From: an uncultured Granulosicoccus sp. | GTDB taxonomy: Bacteria; Pseudomonadota; Gammaproteobacteria; Granulosicoccales; Granulosicoccaceae | Direction: 5' to 3' | DNA: 64,000 bases | Assembly (NCBI GenBank): GCA_947495035.1 | Contig: CANLXI010000030.1 | Location: forward strand, 21,893 to 85,892 | Shown: positions 63,924 through 64,000 of the stretch, in pieces | Numbering within the stretch: the stretch's first letter is position 1 | How the letters are laid out: every line of letters starts with the position of its first letter | Program-made: the position numbers and the translations under genes | The notes under the pieces: model-generated | Told to the model about the DNA's origin: nothing | Databases searched by the model: none | The model's input: only the letters and a program-made list of their open reading frames with translations

Positions 63924-64000
63924 TTTCGAGCTTTCGAGCTTTCGAGCTTTCGAGCTTTCGAGCTTTCGAGCTTTCGAGCTTTCGAGCTTTCGAGCTTTCG
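63924..64000. repeat. 8-bp tandem repeat (TTTCGAGC), at least 9.6 copies, runs off the window
   Basis: Nine perfect copies of TTTCGAGC (63924-63995) and a five-base partial copy end the window. Just before them are imperfect CGAATTT units at 63911-63926. The unit is not a multiple of three, so a translated array would cycle through all frames (24 bases, 8 residues) and copy changes would shift any reading frame. True length is unknown because the window stops inside the array. Confidence 0.95.

Noticed and set aside
63924..64000. CRISPR array
   Set aside because: The unit is 8 bases with no spacers, so it is a simple tandem repeat.
1..64000. Insertion sequence, prophage, integron or defence island
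   Set aside because: No transposase, integrase, phage structural, restriction or toxin-antitoxin gene was seen. Composition and gene content look like ordinary chromosome.

Overview
The window reads as an ordinary chromosomal segment of a metabolically versatile, probably free-living gammaproteobacterium. The best evidence is the translation/RNA cluster rimP-nusA-infB-rbfA-truB-rpsO-pnp in standard proteobacterial order. Solute importers, amino-acid catabolism and multi-domain signalling proteins surround it. I saw no tRNA, rRNA, insertion sequence, prophage or CRISPR array. I cannot fix the genus; the gene style suggests a large-genome marine Chromatiales-type organism, which is inference only.

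Layout. 1-3.5 kb (minus): a polyol/sugar ABC importer, ordered binding protein, two permeases, and an ATPase cut by the window edge. 4-6.7 kb (minus): a Gfo/Idh/MocA dehydrogenase, EamA exporter and HAD phosphatase operon. 6.8-7.3 kb: tadA. 7.5-12.4 kb (minus): a complete ugpB-A-E-Q-C operon for glycerol-3-phosphate and glycerophosphodiester uptake, with ugpQ placed before ugpC. 12.6-22.2 kb (minus): the rimP...pnp operon with its terminator, an upstream promoter and a leader terminator. 22.3-30.6 kb (minus): a leucine-type catabolic operon (2-oxoacid:ferredoxin oxidoreductase, isovaleryl-CoA dehydrogenase, methylcrotonyl-CoA carboxylase), divergent from an Lrp/AsnC regulator.

31-39 kb is a signalling block: a large CHASE hybrid histidine kinase, a stand-alone receiver, an exported esterase and a soluble methyl-accepting protein. 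39-45 kb holds a LysR regulator, a dimethylglycine/sarcosine dehydrogenase-like flavoprotein, a decayed MDR dehydrogenase pseudogene and a photolyase-related protein. 45-49.5 kb holds a small predicted protein, a trans-sulfuration PLP enzyme, a divergent NAD(P)-binding protein/TetR pair around a perfect 28-bp palindrome, and an NAPE-PLD-like metallo-hydrolase. 49.5-58.5 kb holds a second paralogous CHASE hybrid kinase, a DUF3080 lipoprotein and a FIST plus GGDEF/EAL operon. 58.7-63.6 kb holds a Bcr/CflA efflux pump, a PhoD-like phosphatase and an exported formamidase-like protein. The last 77 bases are an 8-bp tandem repeat that runs off the window.

Starts differ from the longest open frame in several genes. 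I moved them where a Shine-Dalgarno sequence or family length argued for it, and each entry says so. No single unmistakably new system is present. The strongest leads are the ferredoxin-linked leucine operon, the paired kinases with a conserved degenerate domain, the FIST/c-di-GMP operon, the photolyase lacking two iron-sulfur cysteines, and the terminal repeat.
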